DNA of 19,751 nt from Saccoglossus kowalevskii (GCF_000003605.2 NW_003156742.1:285900-305650); one strand, 5' to 3'; positions 1 to 9,110 are shown, counted from the first letter of the stretch. Notes: generated from the sequence alone by a model not told the origin. Made by a program: numbers and translations.

Positions 1-25
1 CTACTAAACACATTTTATAACTTGG

Positions 26-297
26 ATGTCAACTACCAAGGTTTCACCTCACATCGTGCATGTCAACTACCAAGGTGTCACCTCACATCGTGGATGTCAA
101 CTACCAAGGTGTCACCTCACATCGTGGATATCAACTGCCAAGGTGTCACCTCACATCGTGGATGTCAACTACCAATATCTCACCTCACATTGTGGATGTC
201 AACTACCAATGTCTCACCTCACATCGTGGATGTCAACTACCAAGCTGCCATCTCACATAGTGGATGTCAACTACCAAGGTGTCACTTCACATCGTGG
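26..297. repeat. 34-bp minisatellite, eight tandem copies
   Basis: Eight head-to-tail units of 34 bp begin at 26, 60, 94, 128, 162, 196, 230 and 264, each starting ATGTCAACTACCAA or a close variant and ending CATCGTGG. Units differ by a few substitutions and no length changes are visible. Because 34 is not a multiple of three, the array is open in several + frames, which gives repetitive ORFs that should not be taken as proteins. The flanks at about 10-30 and 309-338 share ACATTTTAYAACT followed by a CAACTAC block, so the array may be part of a larger repeated unit that continues left of the window. Confidence 0.95.
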
Positions 298-340
298 ATG
301 GCAACAAAAACATTTTACAACTCAAATGACAACTACAAAA

Positions 341-1495
341 AAACAAAACAATTATTAATGAACAATTATTCCTATGTGAATATTCTGATTATTTTTTAAA
401 TGAAAATTATGATTGCTTTTATAGTTATTGGTACTAAAAAGTACATATTCTGCTAAACTACATATAATAACCTACATTTTATTGCACAACATTACAAGGC
501 TTTTACAATGTCACTAATGCTGAGAAACACTCTTTGTTTATGAGCAATTACATTTTCATATGCCTCTGTATTAAAGGTTCTATATATTCAATAAATCATG
601 TATACTTCTTCAATACAAAAATATTGTCAGCACCATCATTGAACTGTAAAACATCCCTTCAGGGCTCATACCACTAATCATAGCTGCATAGACGACAATG
701 TTAGTTAGCAATTGGATACATAAAAAAAAAGTTAAAAAATTCTAAATATTTATTTAATTTAAAGATACACATGTGTATGCAATAGAATTCTGGTCAATAA
801 AACACATGTTGGCCAACTCAAACTCCTCAAAATAAATGTAAACAAAAGACTACATTTATCAGGCTTTCTATCTCCAATATACTCAAAAAAGCAGCCAATT
901 TCGAACTGTCTAATCAAGAGTTACCCATATCCTCAGGTCATCAATACTTGCAAAAAACGAAGCCACATATCTGTCAGCATTGTTTCAAAATATAGAATTT
1001 ATCTGTGTCTATGCGCGTCGCCATCTTGAAAATAAAGACAATCAATACTTGTGTTCATGTTACACCATAGGGAGCCCAGGAACTATAATCAACTGTAGTA
1101 CGCAGCCTCTATGAGCGGGGGGGGGGGGGTATCGGCTGGTATCTAGTGTAAGAAATAGACAAGGGATGAAGGCTCCAGCCAGCTCATATTTTTTAAACTC
1201 GAAAAACAGACAAAAAGAATGAAATATAAAATCTATAAAAAATACCAGGTTAAAGAATATTAGTTGCTCCTTCAAATTTCGCCAAAGCTTTACCTACATT
1301 TTACCGATATCTGCAGAATAAATCAAGAAAACTACACAAATTGACTCCATTTAGGAATTCCTAACGGTTTGCTCGAACGCACGGTACAGTTGGAGGCGTG
1401 GCCTGTTCAGCATTTGTCAACAACCAATCACAAAACTGGTTACTAACCAGTTGAGCAAGGCTAATCGAGTCGTGACCTCGATGTGGTTCCACAAA
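341..1495. other. Non-coding AT-rich stretch
   Basis: No supported gene. It contains a G13 run at 1117-1129, a YY1-like motif on the minus strand at 1017-1027 (reverse complement of AAGATGGCGAC), a CCAATCA box near 1423 and a perfect 9+1+9 inverted repeat at 1434-1452. The 71-codon minus-strand ORF at 1060-1275 crosses the G-run and has low-complexity Phe-rich content, so I do not call it. Confidence 0.6.
1434..1452. promoter_or_regulatory. Perfect 19-bp palindrome with two AACYRGTT half sites
   Basis: The arms AACTGGTTA and TAACCAGTT flank a single C. The half site resembles the Grainyhead/CP2-type consensus AACCGGTT with one change. It lies 10 bp from a CCAATCA box in a slightly GC-richer patch (about 1377-1480). 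No gene start can be tied to it, so a regulatory role is only inferred. Confidence 0.35.
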
Positions 1496-1733
1496 TTAAT
1501 GCGTCCAAGGGAATGACTTTATTTTACCTTTCCCACGTTCAGAATATTTGGATATCTTAATTAAGATTAGTTACGCGTTTATCAACCTCAACGAATACTT
1601 TATTTATTTATTTTTAATTAATGCGCCCAAGTATTACGTTGAAAACATTCGAAGGGAATAACTTTATTTTACCTTTCCCACGTTCAGAATATTTGAATAT
1701 CTTAATTAAGAATAAGATTAGTTATGCCTTTAT
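1496..1733. repeat. Diverged tandem duplication, about 120-145 bp unit
   Basis: The block starting ATTAATGCGTCCAAG at about 1496 recurs at 1618 as ATTAATGCGCCCAAG. The following block (AAGGGAAT, ACTTTATTTTACC, TTTCCCACGTTCAG, then TTAATTAAGA) is at 1508-1580 and again at 1653-1733. The second copy carries about 23 extra bases between the two blocks. Identity within the shared blocks is very high, so the duplication is fairly recent. No coding content is seen. Confidence 0.85.
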
Positions 1734-1740
1734 AAAATAG

Positions 1741-2264
1741 ATAATATATATATAAAGGCAATTAGACTATGATCATAGAACATCTTGTTACAACGCACAA
1801 TACTTACTAAACATTCACCGAAAATATAAACATTTTCATTAACAAATCATTCCAAAATCTGTAATCAACGAAACAACGATTCCACACGTACACTATTCAC
1901 AACTGTCGGACAACATTTCGCCAGAATTTGATACTAACCTATGAATCTAAAACTAGTAAAGACAAAAATTCAATGTTGCATTAACAAGTAATTCACACGG
2001 TGTTACTATCCATTCAAAATGCATTTATTTTCGCTATAGCTATTTATTTATGTCCCGAAAAAGTTTCTGAATTTTCAACCTAAACATGTTATCAGCGCGA
2101 AACTTGTATAGACAGTTGAAAAAACACAAAACGATTCATTACATGAGTTTCACACAACTATGTGGGCGCGAAACCAGCAAAGACGAGGATTAAAATATTA
2201 CATTATAATACTTTTGTTATGTCGCCACGTTAGCTTACTGACGACAACACACACAATATCACAA
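1741..2264. other. AT-rich intergenic stretch with a TATA-like element
   Basis: No gene is supported. A (TA)n run ends in TATATAAAGG at about 1749-1758, which matches a TATA box on the + strand, but no open frame or splice donor follows closely enough to link it to a transcript. The rest is unremarkable. Confidence 0.4.
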
Positions 2265-2485
2265 TCGACCATGTGACTTTATTTGTATTTCATTGTTTGC
2301 TACTTACACCACGTGTCACACGATTATGTACCATGTGATTACGTTTAACACGTGACTGTTTATTTAAATTTCCATTGATCTGCTTCAAACTTTACAGCAC
2401 CTTTTCCCATTGGAGCAATATCACGCATTATGGAAACCGCTACCATTGATTGGTATATACAAATGCACGTTCCCCATTGGCCAAG
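2265..2485 (+). promoter_or_regulatory. Candidate promoter: four E-boxes then three inverted CCAAT boxes
   Basis: CATGTG occurs at 2270-2275 and 2332-2337 and CACGTG at 2310-2315 and 2349-2354. Three are followed by A (two of them GTGAC, one GTGATT), and the other is followed by TCA. ATTGG (CCAAT on the minus strand, the NF-Y core) follows at 2409-2413, 2449-2453 and 2476-2480, spaced 40 and 27 bp. The cluster sits 165-380 bp upstream of a clean splice donor at 2650. Clustered E-boxes plus CCAAT boxes are a known promoter pattern in animals. I infer that it drives the + strand transcript ending in the RPA-like exon. Confidence 0.45.
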
Positions 2486-2489
2486 ACAA

Positions 2490-2649
2490 TAATAAAAGAA
2501 AAATTTCTGTGATCTTTCGTTGCATTCGACCGATATTCATATCAAATGCATGCATGCACCTCACATTCATCTCTGTTGAGATATTGTCAATTTTCTCTCG
2601 TCCTTATCACCTACTGCAAAGAAGCGTCAACTTTGTTCTGCCATTATAG
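2490..2649 (+). other. Candidate 5' UTR exon 1 of the RPA-like gene
   Basis: A strong donor, CATTATAG followed by GTAAGTTGT, marks the 3' edge at 2649. The 5' edge is not resolved; it should lie after the CCAAT boxes. A short open frame runs through but has no recognisable content, and the downstream gene has its own ATG at 5912, so I treat this as untranslated. The link to the 5160 and 5912 exons rests on splice-site quality and strand only. Confidence 0.35.
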
Positions 2650-2686
2650 GTAAGTTGTCATTTTTTATATCAGTTTCACTTTCTTC

Positions 2687-2850
2687 TTAAAATCTTCAAA
2701 GTTTCTGGAATAATTCCTAACAACTTACCAGATCCCAAAATGCCCATCATTAGCACTCTTCGTCAGTTTTTAAAATCTTCATAAGTTTCTCGAATAATTT
2801 ATGATTACTTTCACTAAATAGCAAAATGTCCGTTACTGATACTCTTTCCA
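2687..2850. repeat. Two-copy diverged tandem repeat, about 83 bp unit
   Basis: TTAAAATCTTCAAAG with GAATAATT and then CAAAATG plus ACTCTT occurs from 2687 and again from 2770 and 2822, offset 83-86 bp. It lies just inside the putative first intron. No coding content. Confidence 0.7.
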
Positions 2851-3496
2851 TCACAGACATAATATACGTCCACATTTTGGAATAATTCACCACATCGTGT
2901 TAATTAGACAGCGAAAAGTATGTTAACACCTTTTCAAGCGGTAACGTTTCTCAGATCCTTCCTTAAAATAATCGCGTGCATTCGTAGTATCGTCTATTAG
3001 TTAGGCTCTAAAACAACAATGTACCATACCTAAACTGCGCTGCCAAATCAGTCTATTACTAAATAATTCTCAAATTCGTTAATAAAGTTATATGATTTAA
3101 ACATTAGCAAATCGTTGGATGTTTTATATGAACAATACGTCAAATTATACTTAAAACAACTTTGTACCATATCTAATGAAAGAGGGACTCACGCTACCAG
3201 TCGCTCAATCACTAATATAAAACCATGTGAACATTTCGAAATAAATTAGTCGTTCAAATTCGCTAATATAGTTATATGGTTTAACAAATACTAGTTCGCT
3301 ACATCATTTGATTAAAATGCTAAACTCTAAAAACAATAGTGTTACTATATCTGATGAAAAGAAAGGCCGCATCTCCAACATACTCAGCTTGCGCGCAAGA
3401 TAATTAAAAAAAAACCCATAATCTGCCAATATTTACTACTATATAGTATATGAAGCTCGTCATTTTCAACGCAAAACTAAATAGAGAAACAAGTTC

Positions 3497-3682
3497 CTAC
3501 AAACAAAGTATCATAAGTAATCGGTCCGTTAAGATGAAAGCCAACCGTTTATACAATTCAGCCGGATTTTTTTCGTTTTTGTATTGAAAATCCCCTACGC
3601 ATAAATATTTAATAACATTTTCATCTAACTGTAAAAAATCTTTGATTGGCTCCTGAGTTAATGACGATTTCGATTTCATCAA
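3497..3682 (-). CDS. Unassigned short ORF inside the split repeat
   Basis: This is a 61-codon minus-strand frame, rich in charged residues and free of low complexity (segments such as QEPIKDFLQLDENVIKYLC). A second minus-strand frame overlaps upstream (3621-3926) with a Cys/Asn-rich end. The two could be exons or a frameshifted pair, but no clean acceptor joins them. I recognise no family. It lies in the 0.9-kb segment that interrupts the repeat copy at 3375-4300, so it may belong to an inserted sequence. Chance remains a fair explanation at this length in AT-rich DNA. Confidence 0.15.
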   Translation of the reverse strand: MMKSKSSLTQEPIKDFLQLDENVIKYLCVGDFQYKNEKNPAELYKRLAFILTDRLLMILCL

Positions 3683-3790
3683 CTCCCGGTGTTATGTTCT
3701 TCGTGTAATTAGGTGTTTGTAAGCAAGAGATTTTCTCGCACTGAAACGGTGAAGTTACCCTATTTTTTTTAGTAGTTAGCCTAATATAAT

Positions 3791-4198
3791 GTGACAAAAC
3801 GATGTAGTTTTTCACTTTCCCGACGATTGTTTGTAGGTACCATTCAAATTGCAAAAACATCAGATATTGGCAAAGTTTATTTATTGGTTGACATATGTGA
3901 CAAATTGCTGGCAAATTTCCGCTCAATGTTTATCTTGTTAATACACTCTGTGATTTTTGCTGACGATAGAAACACGCCTTTCATTGACAGTATTAACATG
4001 ACCACCAAAATGAATATTCATTGTAACTCATTGCAAGAAAGAAATGAACTTTATGAATTTGCAGTATTGATCTACCCTACGAGACATATACCGGCGAAAG
4101 CACTACTCACACCTACATGTCAAGTTCGACTTTATATTGCCCAGACGAGTGATTTGACTGTAATTATAACAATTAGGTACATTTCCCCCAATTTGTAG
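3791..4198 (+). CDS. Unassigned 135-codon ORF inside the split repeat
   Basis: This is the longest ATG-started + frame in the left half of the window. The N-terminal third is basic and hydrophobic; residues 30-60 form a hydrophobic stretch containing LLVDICDKLL and MFILLIHSVIF; the C-terminal half is mixed and looks protein-like (for example NSLQERNELYEF). A possible acceptor (TTTGTAG) lies at about 3832 and a possible donor (AATTAG then GTACAT) near 4175, so the part between them could be an exon. I recognise no domain or family. It sits within the segment that interrupts an old repeat unit. It could be chance or a degraded insertion-borne gene. Confidence 0.22.
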   Translation: MTKRCSFSLSRRLFVGTIQIAKTSDIGKVYLLVDICDKLLANFRSMFILLIHSVIFADDRNTPFIDSINMTTKMNIHCNSLQERNELYEFAVLIYPTRHIPAKALLTPTCQVRLYIAQTSDLTVIITIRYISPNL

Positions 4199-4238
4199 CA
4201 AATTCAAAACACCGCGTTTCGCAACTCTTCTCTTATTC

Positions 4239-4250
4239 AAAATGGCGGCC
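4239..4250 (+). promoter_or_regulatory. YY1-type motif AAAATGGCGGCC
   Basis: It matches the animal YY1 consensus AANATGGCGGC exactly. Such sites often overlap a start codon just after the transcription start. Here the ATG opens only 12 codons before a stop, so no gene can be assigned. Confidence 0.3.
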
Positions 4251-4619
4251 CCATATAATAAATTAGTGAAATCGCGTTAATTATCGTTTATACGTCGACT
4301 GATTGTGGTTCCCAGTCAGTCTATTAGTAATCTGGAACCGTGTGAACATTCGAAAGAAAATAATCGCGAAATCACTTATTTAACTTAATAATTTAAGAAT
4401 TTTAATTAGTTTATAGTCGTTTATACGATTAATTCGTTAAGCTCTAAAATCGACCAAATCTGTAAAAAGGAAAAGCCGCGTTGTCAGTCAAGTCAGTCTA
4501 CTAATAAGCTACGACCGGGTAAACATTCATAAAATAAACATTTGCGCAAATTCGGCAAATTTCTTTTTAAAAAGTTAAACTCAAACGTTAAACTCAGAAA
4601 GATCATTTTTTCCCCGACA

Positions 4620-4677
4620 ATACTAACAGCGTAGCAATGTTGTCTGACACCTTCATGCTCAAGATCATTACCGCCAT
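4620..4677 (-). pseudogene. Diverged copy of the first exon found at 18971-19075
   Basis: On the minus strand from 4677 this reads MAVMILSM then VSDNIATL. The exon at 19075 reads MAIMILSM then a Ser-rich segment and IAAL. A 25-base core differs at only two positions, one synonymous and one giving Ile/Val. The length difference downstream is one codon, so the frame is kept. Similarity fades after about 58 bases and no matching donor is seen. The copy lies in the putative first intron of the RPA-like gene on the opposite strand. It is either a partial duplicated exon or a decayed paralogue; its function is unknown. Confidence 0.45.
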
Positions 4678-4689
4678 GACTGCTTTCGC

Positions 4690-5159
4690 ACTTCTACAAT
4701 TGTCAAGAATTTCCACAACCACTCATATAAACCATGCATAAACTGCAACTAACGGAACTCATAGGGCTACTAAGTTTATTTGAATCGTCATGTACTAGTT
4801 GTAAATTCTAGTCTTCTTACGTAATTCACTAATTACACCACACCACAATGAAAACAAAATTTTAAAACAAGTCGAAAATAAAATCGAATTATCTATGAAA
4901 TAAAAAAATATTTTTCAAGCTTCACATAAGGGTTAGAAACTTGTTATCAATACGTTCAACTTGCTCCACATTATAGCTGTTGACCTATTTAACAACGTTT
5001 TTACCGTTAAGGGCACTCTAATCAGAACGCTACGTTTATGTCAAGATAACTAAAATACCGCGTTCTAAGTAAATACATTTTTTTTTAAGAAGCATAAATT
5101 TGCAGCATAAAACTTCAAGCACATTCTCTTTATAACTTGTACCTTATTTTCTATTTCAG
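4690..5159. other. AT-rich intron-like sequence, nothing recognised
   Basis: No open frames of note and no repeats found by eye. It ends with a pyrimidine-rich tract and a TTTCAG acceptor at 5154-5159. Confidence 0.5.
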
Positions 5160-5190
5160 CTTTAATCATTACCAGCTACTCATTCCAAAT
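5160..5190 (+). other. Candidate 31-nt 5' UTR exon
   Basis: It is bounded by an excellent acceptor (TATTTTCTATTTCAG) and an excellent donor (GTAAGTCTC). The segment has no ATG. It fits as a small untranslated exon between the exon ending at 2649 and the coding exon at 5912. The two splice sites are what I see; that they are used together is inferred. Confidence 0.4.
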
Positions 5191-5911
5191 GTAAGTCTCA
5201 TATTATATTTTTTTCATTTCAATTCATGTTTTACAAACTTACTAAAAATTATACTATATAATTATATTTACTGACAATTTATGCGCACAAAAACAACAGA
5301 AACATAAAATGATCACCTACTTCAAAAATCAATAATTCCTCAACTTTTTATCTTGTTAAGTCTATCATGTACAATAATAACTCCATTTCAACTATTAAAT
5401 TTTCATAATTATGAAATTGATGATTGACTCACTACTTGTTCACTTAATTACAAATTCAATATAATATCTTTCAGTATAATAACTAACATTTTTACAATGT
5501 CATATCAACTATTGCTACATACAACCTCAATTCACAAAAAAACCGAACAATTATTTACGTAACATTACCATTATTTACTGTTCAAAAATACATGTATATA
5601 CTTAAAATACTATTACTTAAAATAGCAAAATTGTATTATTATTAATTCAAAAACTTTCACATCGCAACAACCTTTTTAAGGTTCACACTTTCATTTAGAT
5701 ACAATACAGGCAAAAAAAAACACACTTTTTTTAAAACTTGGTGTAAATGACTTTTTTATACTATTCTTTGGTAAAAATCAGTGGATTTTGCACAAACCAA
5801 AAATTCAATAGTAATTAATATTTTATTTATTCATGTTTATATCATTCTACACATTGCAACATATCAAACAAATTATTGGTCTAATCAAACTTATATATTT
5901 TTCTTATACAG
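5191..5911. other. AT-rich putative intron before the RPA-like exon
   Basis: It begins with GTAAGTCTC and ends with TTTTTCTTATACAG at 5898-5911. It is very AT-rich with A and T runs, and no open frame of interest lies in it. Confidence 0.45.
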
Positions 5912-6937
5912 ATGAAACCTTCAAGCAGTTTCAACGATTCAGCTGTTGGCTACGTACATCGGATTTCCCCGATGAAAAAAGGAAAAAAAGAAGCAATTCT
6001 TCTCCTTTAGATTGCAAAATGCTGAAGATGATAATGTAGGAACACAGGCAATCTGCTTCAGCCCCCCCCCCCCCCAAAAAAAGACTACTACTAAAAGAGT
6101 TCCAAACAAATGCTGTGCCAGTTACATTGAGTAATATAAAAAAAGAAATAGAAAGTTCAGGTAACACAAAACTTGTGATACAAGATGCATAAAACATAAA
6201 AGGTACAAAACCAACTTTCCCACCAAGTGGTGCATTCAAATGCACTGAAATTGACCTGGAAACTATTGATGAATACCCAGTTGGAGATAATATGTACCAA
6301 CTTAGAGGTTACATAATCAAAATGAATGAAATATCCCAAATGGCTAGTTATAATTGCACTCAGAAACGCCAACTTTATGCAGTTTCTGGCCAGAAAAAGT
6401 GCCTCATCATGTTATACAATGACCTCTGTCATTCTACAGAATTATATAAGTCATATCTAATCAAGCCATTAAAATTAAGAATAACAGAAGATGATGACAG
6501 GTACTAAACAACACCACCAGACACTGAGATAGAAGAATGTGAAGAGGTGGCTTACAATCAAGAAGTATGTGAGGCACTGATAGAAGACATTTTCAACAAT
6601 ACAATCAAGGGGAAAGTGATTTCAATTAAAGAAATTCAATACTTGTGGTGCACACATCACAACAGACGATGACGACATCATTACCTGTACAAGGTGTGGT
6701 AATACAACCTTAAAAGAATTATGCAAAGAAAATGGAAAACGTTTTCTTAATATGAAATCCAATGATTCTACTCTAAAAGAACTAACCGGTTTCCTGCCAG
6801 AATTCATCAAATTTCCTGACTATGTTGACATTTTTAAAAACATTAAATATGCAACAAGAACTTTACTCAAAGCAGGACCACTTGAGGTCCAATGCAGAAA
6901 ACAAACTGCAGTTATTACAAACATTAATCATATATAA
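5912..6937 (+). pseudogene. RPA-like OB-fold protein, degenerate coding exon
   Basis: The exon opens with ATG directly after a strong 3' splice site. Parts read as one protein of a widespread invertebrate and fish family related to replication protein A: an N-terminal MK plus Ser-rich start with a VHRISPMKKGKK segment, an LLLKEF block, an OB-fold core (LETIDEYPVGDNMYQLRGY, then a CLIMLYND strand), a TTPPDTEIEE linker, a second OB start (KGKVISIKEI) and a zinc-ribbon knuckle CTRCG followed by an acidic and basic tail to the TAA at 6935-6937. Breaks: frame changes near an A-run (about 5980-5990), at the C14 run (6062-6075) and near 6640; in-frame TAA at 6190-6192 and 6505-6507. The first CxxC knuckle has only one Cys left. 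RPA-type proteins bind single-stranded DNA; this copy is unlikely to make a full product unless the shifts are assembly errors. The family call is from memory of motif order, not a search. Confidence 0.6.
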
Positions 6938-7308
6938 CTGGTGTATCAACTTGTAGTTACTGATGTGCATGTTGCACTTGTCTGTATTTTTAGTTGTACT
7001 AACAGTTTTACTTGTGTAGTTGCGTTGTACTAGTTATATACTTGGAATAATAATTGAAATGTAACTTAAATTTGTAATCTAGGATGAATACACTACTAAA
7101 ATTTAATGATTAAACATTATTTTGTTCATTATTAAGATTTATATTTTATGTAAACATACAGTACAATATAAACAACTTTACAGCACTCCACTCAACCGTC
7201 AAATATTACCCAGGTTCTTTGTTATATTACCGGTAATTCAATGTAATTATACATGGAATACTATCAATTTATCACAATATTAAACTGATTATCATTTATT
7301 TTCAAAGT
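6938..7308. other. 3' flank of the RPA-like gene
   Basis: An AT-rich stretch without a gene. An ATTAAA poly(A)-signal variant is at about 7109 (+ strand). On the minus strand an AATAAA lies just below 7308 and could end the exon-like ORF at 7309-7497. Confidence 0.35.
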
Positions 7309-7497
7309 TCATTTTCTTATCCACCTCTGGTGTAATGAATACAAACAAACCAGGTCACAAAACAATTTTTCCCTACTTCCAAACATCCTTGTATCGGTAC
7401 ATATAATGTGAAGGCAAATACCATTCATTCTGCTTGTAATATTTATATTACCTTCAGATTTTCTAGTATGTAAATTGTACCCCTTCTGACAGATATT
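7309..7497 (-). CDS. Exon-like Cys-containing ORF, possible last exon of an unknown gene
   Basis: On the minus strand an acceptor (TATATTGAGGCAG) at 7498 opens a phase-0 frame of 62 codons ending in TGA at 7309, with AATAAA a few bases later. The peptide starts NICQKGYNLHTRKSEGN and has five Cys and two NxT/S sites (NIT, and NIC is not one), so it might be extracellular. No transmembrane segment or known domain is evident. Phase matches the donor of the exon-like segment at 9568-9755. I do not recognise the protein; the call rests on frame, acceptor and poly(A) signal. Confidence 0.22.
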   Translation of the reverse strand, partial: NICQKGYNLHTRKSEGNINITSRMNGICLHIICTDTRMFGSREKLFCDLVCLYSLHQRWIRK

Positions 7498-7530
7498 CTG
7501 CCTCAATATAAATAATACCCACTTTTGCAA

Positions 7531-8040
7531 ACAAAACTTGCCCTAAATGTGCCATTAATTATACTGTAAAATACTTATTTCCATTTGGAATTAATTTTCG
7601 CTATTTTCACTGAAGAAATGGTTTAGTGAAAATAAATTTCATACAAAATACTCAAAAAATCTTTTCAGCGACAATTAATTCCACCTAAAATAAAATATTT
7701 TACATTACATCTTCACAAATACTCCCTTCCCCAATATGTCCGAAAAATGAAAAGAAATTGTAACTTTAAAACCATTCCACATTAATTAGTCACCAACATT
7801 TATGAAAGATAAGTTAAATAACTAGCAATTACCTCAAGTAGACCTTTCTCAAATTTGTTCATTTTTGTGATGATATCTTCGACTCTCTAATTTTTATAAA
7901 TATTTAAATAATTTTTGGTGAAATAAAATATTTTTGACTTATTGTTGAAAAACCACTAGTCTTATTGCTTTGATATTACTTATACAGGTGCTACCTCAAG
8001 ACTTCTCTCAAATTTGTTCATTTTGTGATAAATATTTTTG
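7531..8040. other. AT-rich intergenic, short dispersed similarity
   Basis: CTCAAATTTGTTCATTTT followed by GTGATR occurs at about 7847 and again near 8009, so the region belongs to the same locally duplicated tract as 8041-8203. No gene is supported. Confidence 0.5.
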
Positions 8041-8203
8041 GCAATTTTAGTAAAAAATGATAGTTTTAAATTCTTCATTTCTTTAATTCAAATGTGCATC
8101 CTTAACAGCGGAGCAATTTTAGTAAAAAATGATATTTTTAAATTCTTCATTCTTTTATGATATCTTCAGTTCTTTAATTCAAATGTGCATCCTTAACAGC
8201 GGA
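8041..8203. repeat. Tandem duplication, 72-bp unit with a 19-base insertion in copy two
   Basis: GCAATTTTAGTAAAAAATGA starts at 8041 and 8113, and both copies end ATCCTTAACAGCGG. Copy two has about 19 extra bases around 8150-8170 that repeat GATATCTTCAGT, a word also present near 7870. The high identity outside the insertion suggests a young event. Confidence 0.85.
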
Positions 8204-9046
8204 GCTATCTCAGCCGACAGGCTGCTTGTTTTAATAACTAGTAAAAACGTTCTGTAGCAACAATAGATGAATATCCTTTTCGAATATCGTCGTGTGCGTA
8301 TCTAAATTGTGTGACGACACGCATTTCGACTGTTTGTTGGTGCGGTAACACATTTTATGATGAAGTAACACAATCCTTAACGTATTTTGGCTCAGTCACG
8401 TGCACTATAACCTATCAAGAAAGTTCGGCACTAGTCTATGAATGAATCGCTAGAATGGTGTCAACTGTCAAGTTTTGAAACACCATATCAATCTGCATGG
8501 CTGCGTCATGGGATAATTTGTCCTGACGAAAAACTGGCATATTATGAATGGGTATTGTTGAATGAAGACCCATAAGAGAACTAAGAAAATAAGATTATCG
8601 AGCATAACCTTTAAAAACCCGATATTATTCATGGGAAAATTGTTTACTTCTGATCATGTGACACAACAATATAGGAGTCGTTCTTTGCGATAGATGTCAA
8701 AGATCGTAACATCTCGTTTCCGGTTGTGCTCCTGCCATGTCGCTAGGTCGCAATGAGTTTTAATTTTACAATGTAAAATTTGCATATAGCATTAGCGGGT
8801 AACAGATATTGTGATAAAGGAAAGAGTGGTATAAACAAAGATCAGTGATTACTTGAAATCGATACCAGGAAGGAGGGGGGGCGGGGGGTAAAAGAAAAGT
8901 TAAATAACATTTTATTATTTAATAATTTATTAAAATACACAAGTTTGTCCAACTCTCTGTGGTGACATGGTACATTGTACCACTCTTGCAGTGGCATTAG
9001 TTGTCATAATCTGTAATAAAGTATATTTAGTTTTTTAATTATTGTT
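8204..9046. other. Intergenic stretch with a CpG-richer patch
   Basis: Between 8270 and 8420 the sequence is richer in CG than its surroundings and has a TCACGTGC E-box near 8396. A CATGTGAC E-box (about 8655) and a TTTCCGG ETS-type core (about 8718) also occur. G-rich tract at 8870-8888. Short ATG frames near 8737 close after a few codons, so I see no gene; an unassigned promoter is possible. Confidence 0.35.
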
Positions 9047-9052
9047 TTATTT
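9047..9052 (-). terminator. AATAAA poly(A) signal for the THAP/DDE gene
   Basis: AATAAA on the minus strand lies about 60 bases after the stop at 9111 in the shifted frame of the final exon, a normal distance for an animal gene. Confidence 0.4.
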
Positions 9053-9110
9053 GTTGAACAACTGAGCTGTGGTTGTGATTTTAAGTAGTTTAAGTCATGC
9101 AATAAAGCTG

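Larger units (their letters stand above)
3003..4565. repeat. Old tandem repeat family of about 145-175 bp, split by an insert
   Basis: Shared words in a fixed order mark diverged copies. The order is GCTCTAAAAAC (3004, 3149, 3324, 4440), then AGTCTATTACTAAT (3052, about 3208, 4317, 4496), then GAACATTCGAAA (3229, 4346, 4523), then CAAATTCGYTAAT (3071, 3256, 4547). The copy starting at 3324 stops after its first block near 3375, and the block that should follow appears at about 4300. One unit therefore seems to be interrupted by about 0.9 kb. The family fills the putative first intron of the RPA-like gene. I do not recognise it as a named element. Confidence 0.65.

Noticed and set aside
26-297. 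CRISPR array
   Set aside because: Units abut without unique spacers and the setting is a eukaryotic genome.
22-399. Three overlapping + ORFs of 66-125 codons
   Set aside because: They are the 34-bp minisatellite read in three frames; the unit length is not a multiple of three and the peptides repeat.
1060-1275. 71-codon minus-strand ORF
   Set aside because: Phe-rich low complexity, crosses a G13 run, no splice or family support.
2410-2649. 79-codon + ORF at the promoter
   Set aside because: Overlaps the CCAAT boxes and the probable 5' UTR exon; peptide has no recognisable features.
5931-6372. Two minus-strand ORFs of 71-104 codons
   Set aside because: Antisense to the RPA-like exon; content follows from the + strand coding sequence and the C14 run.
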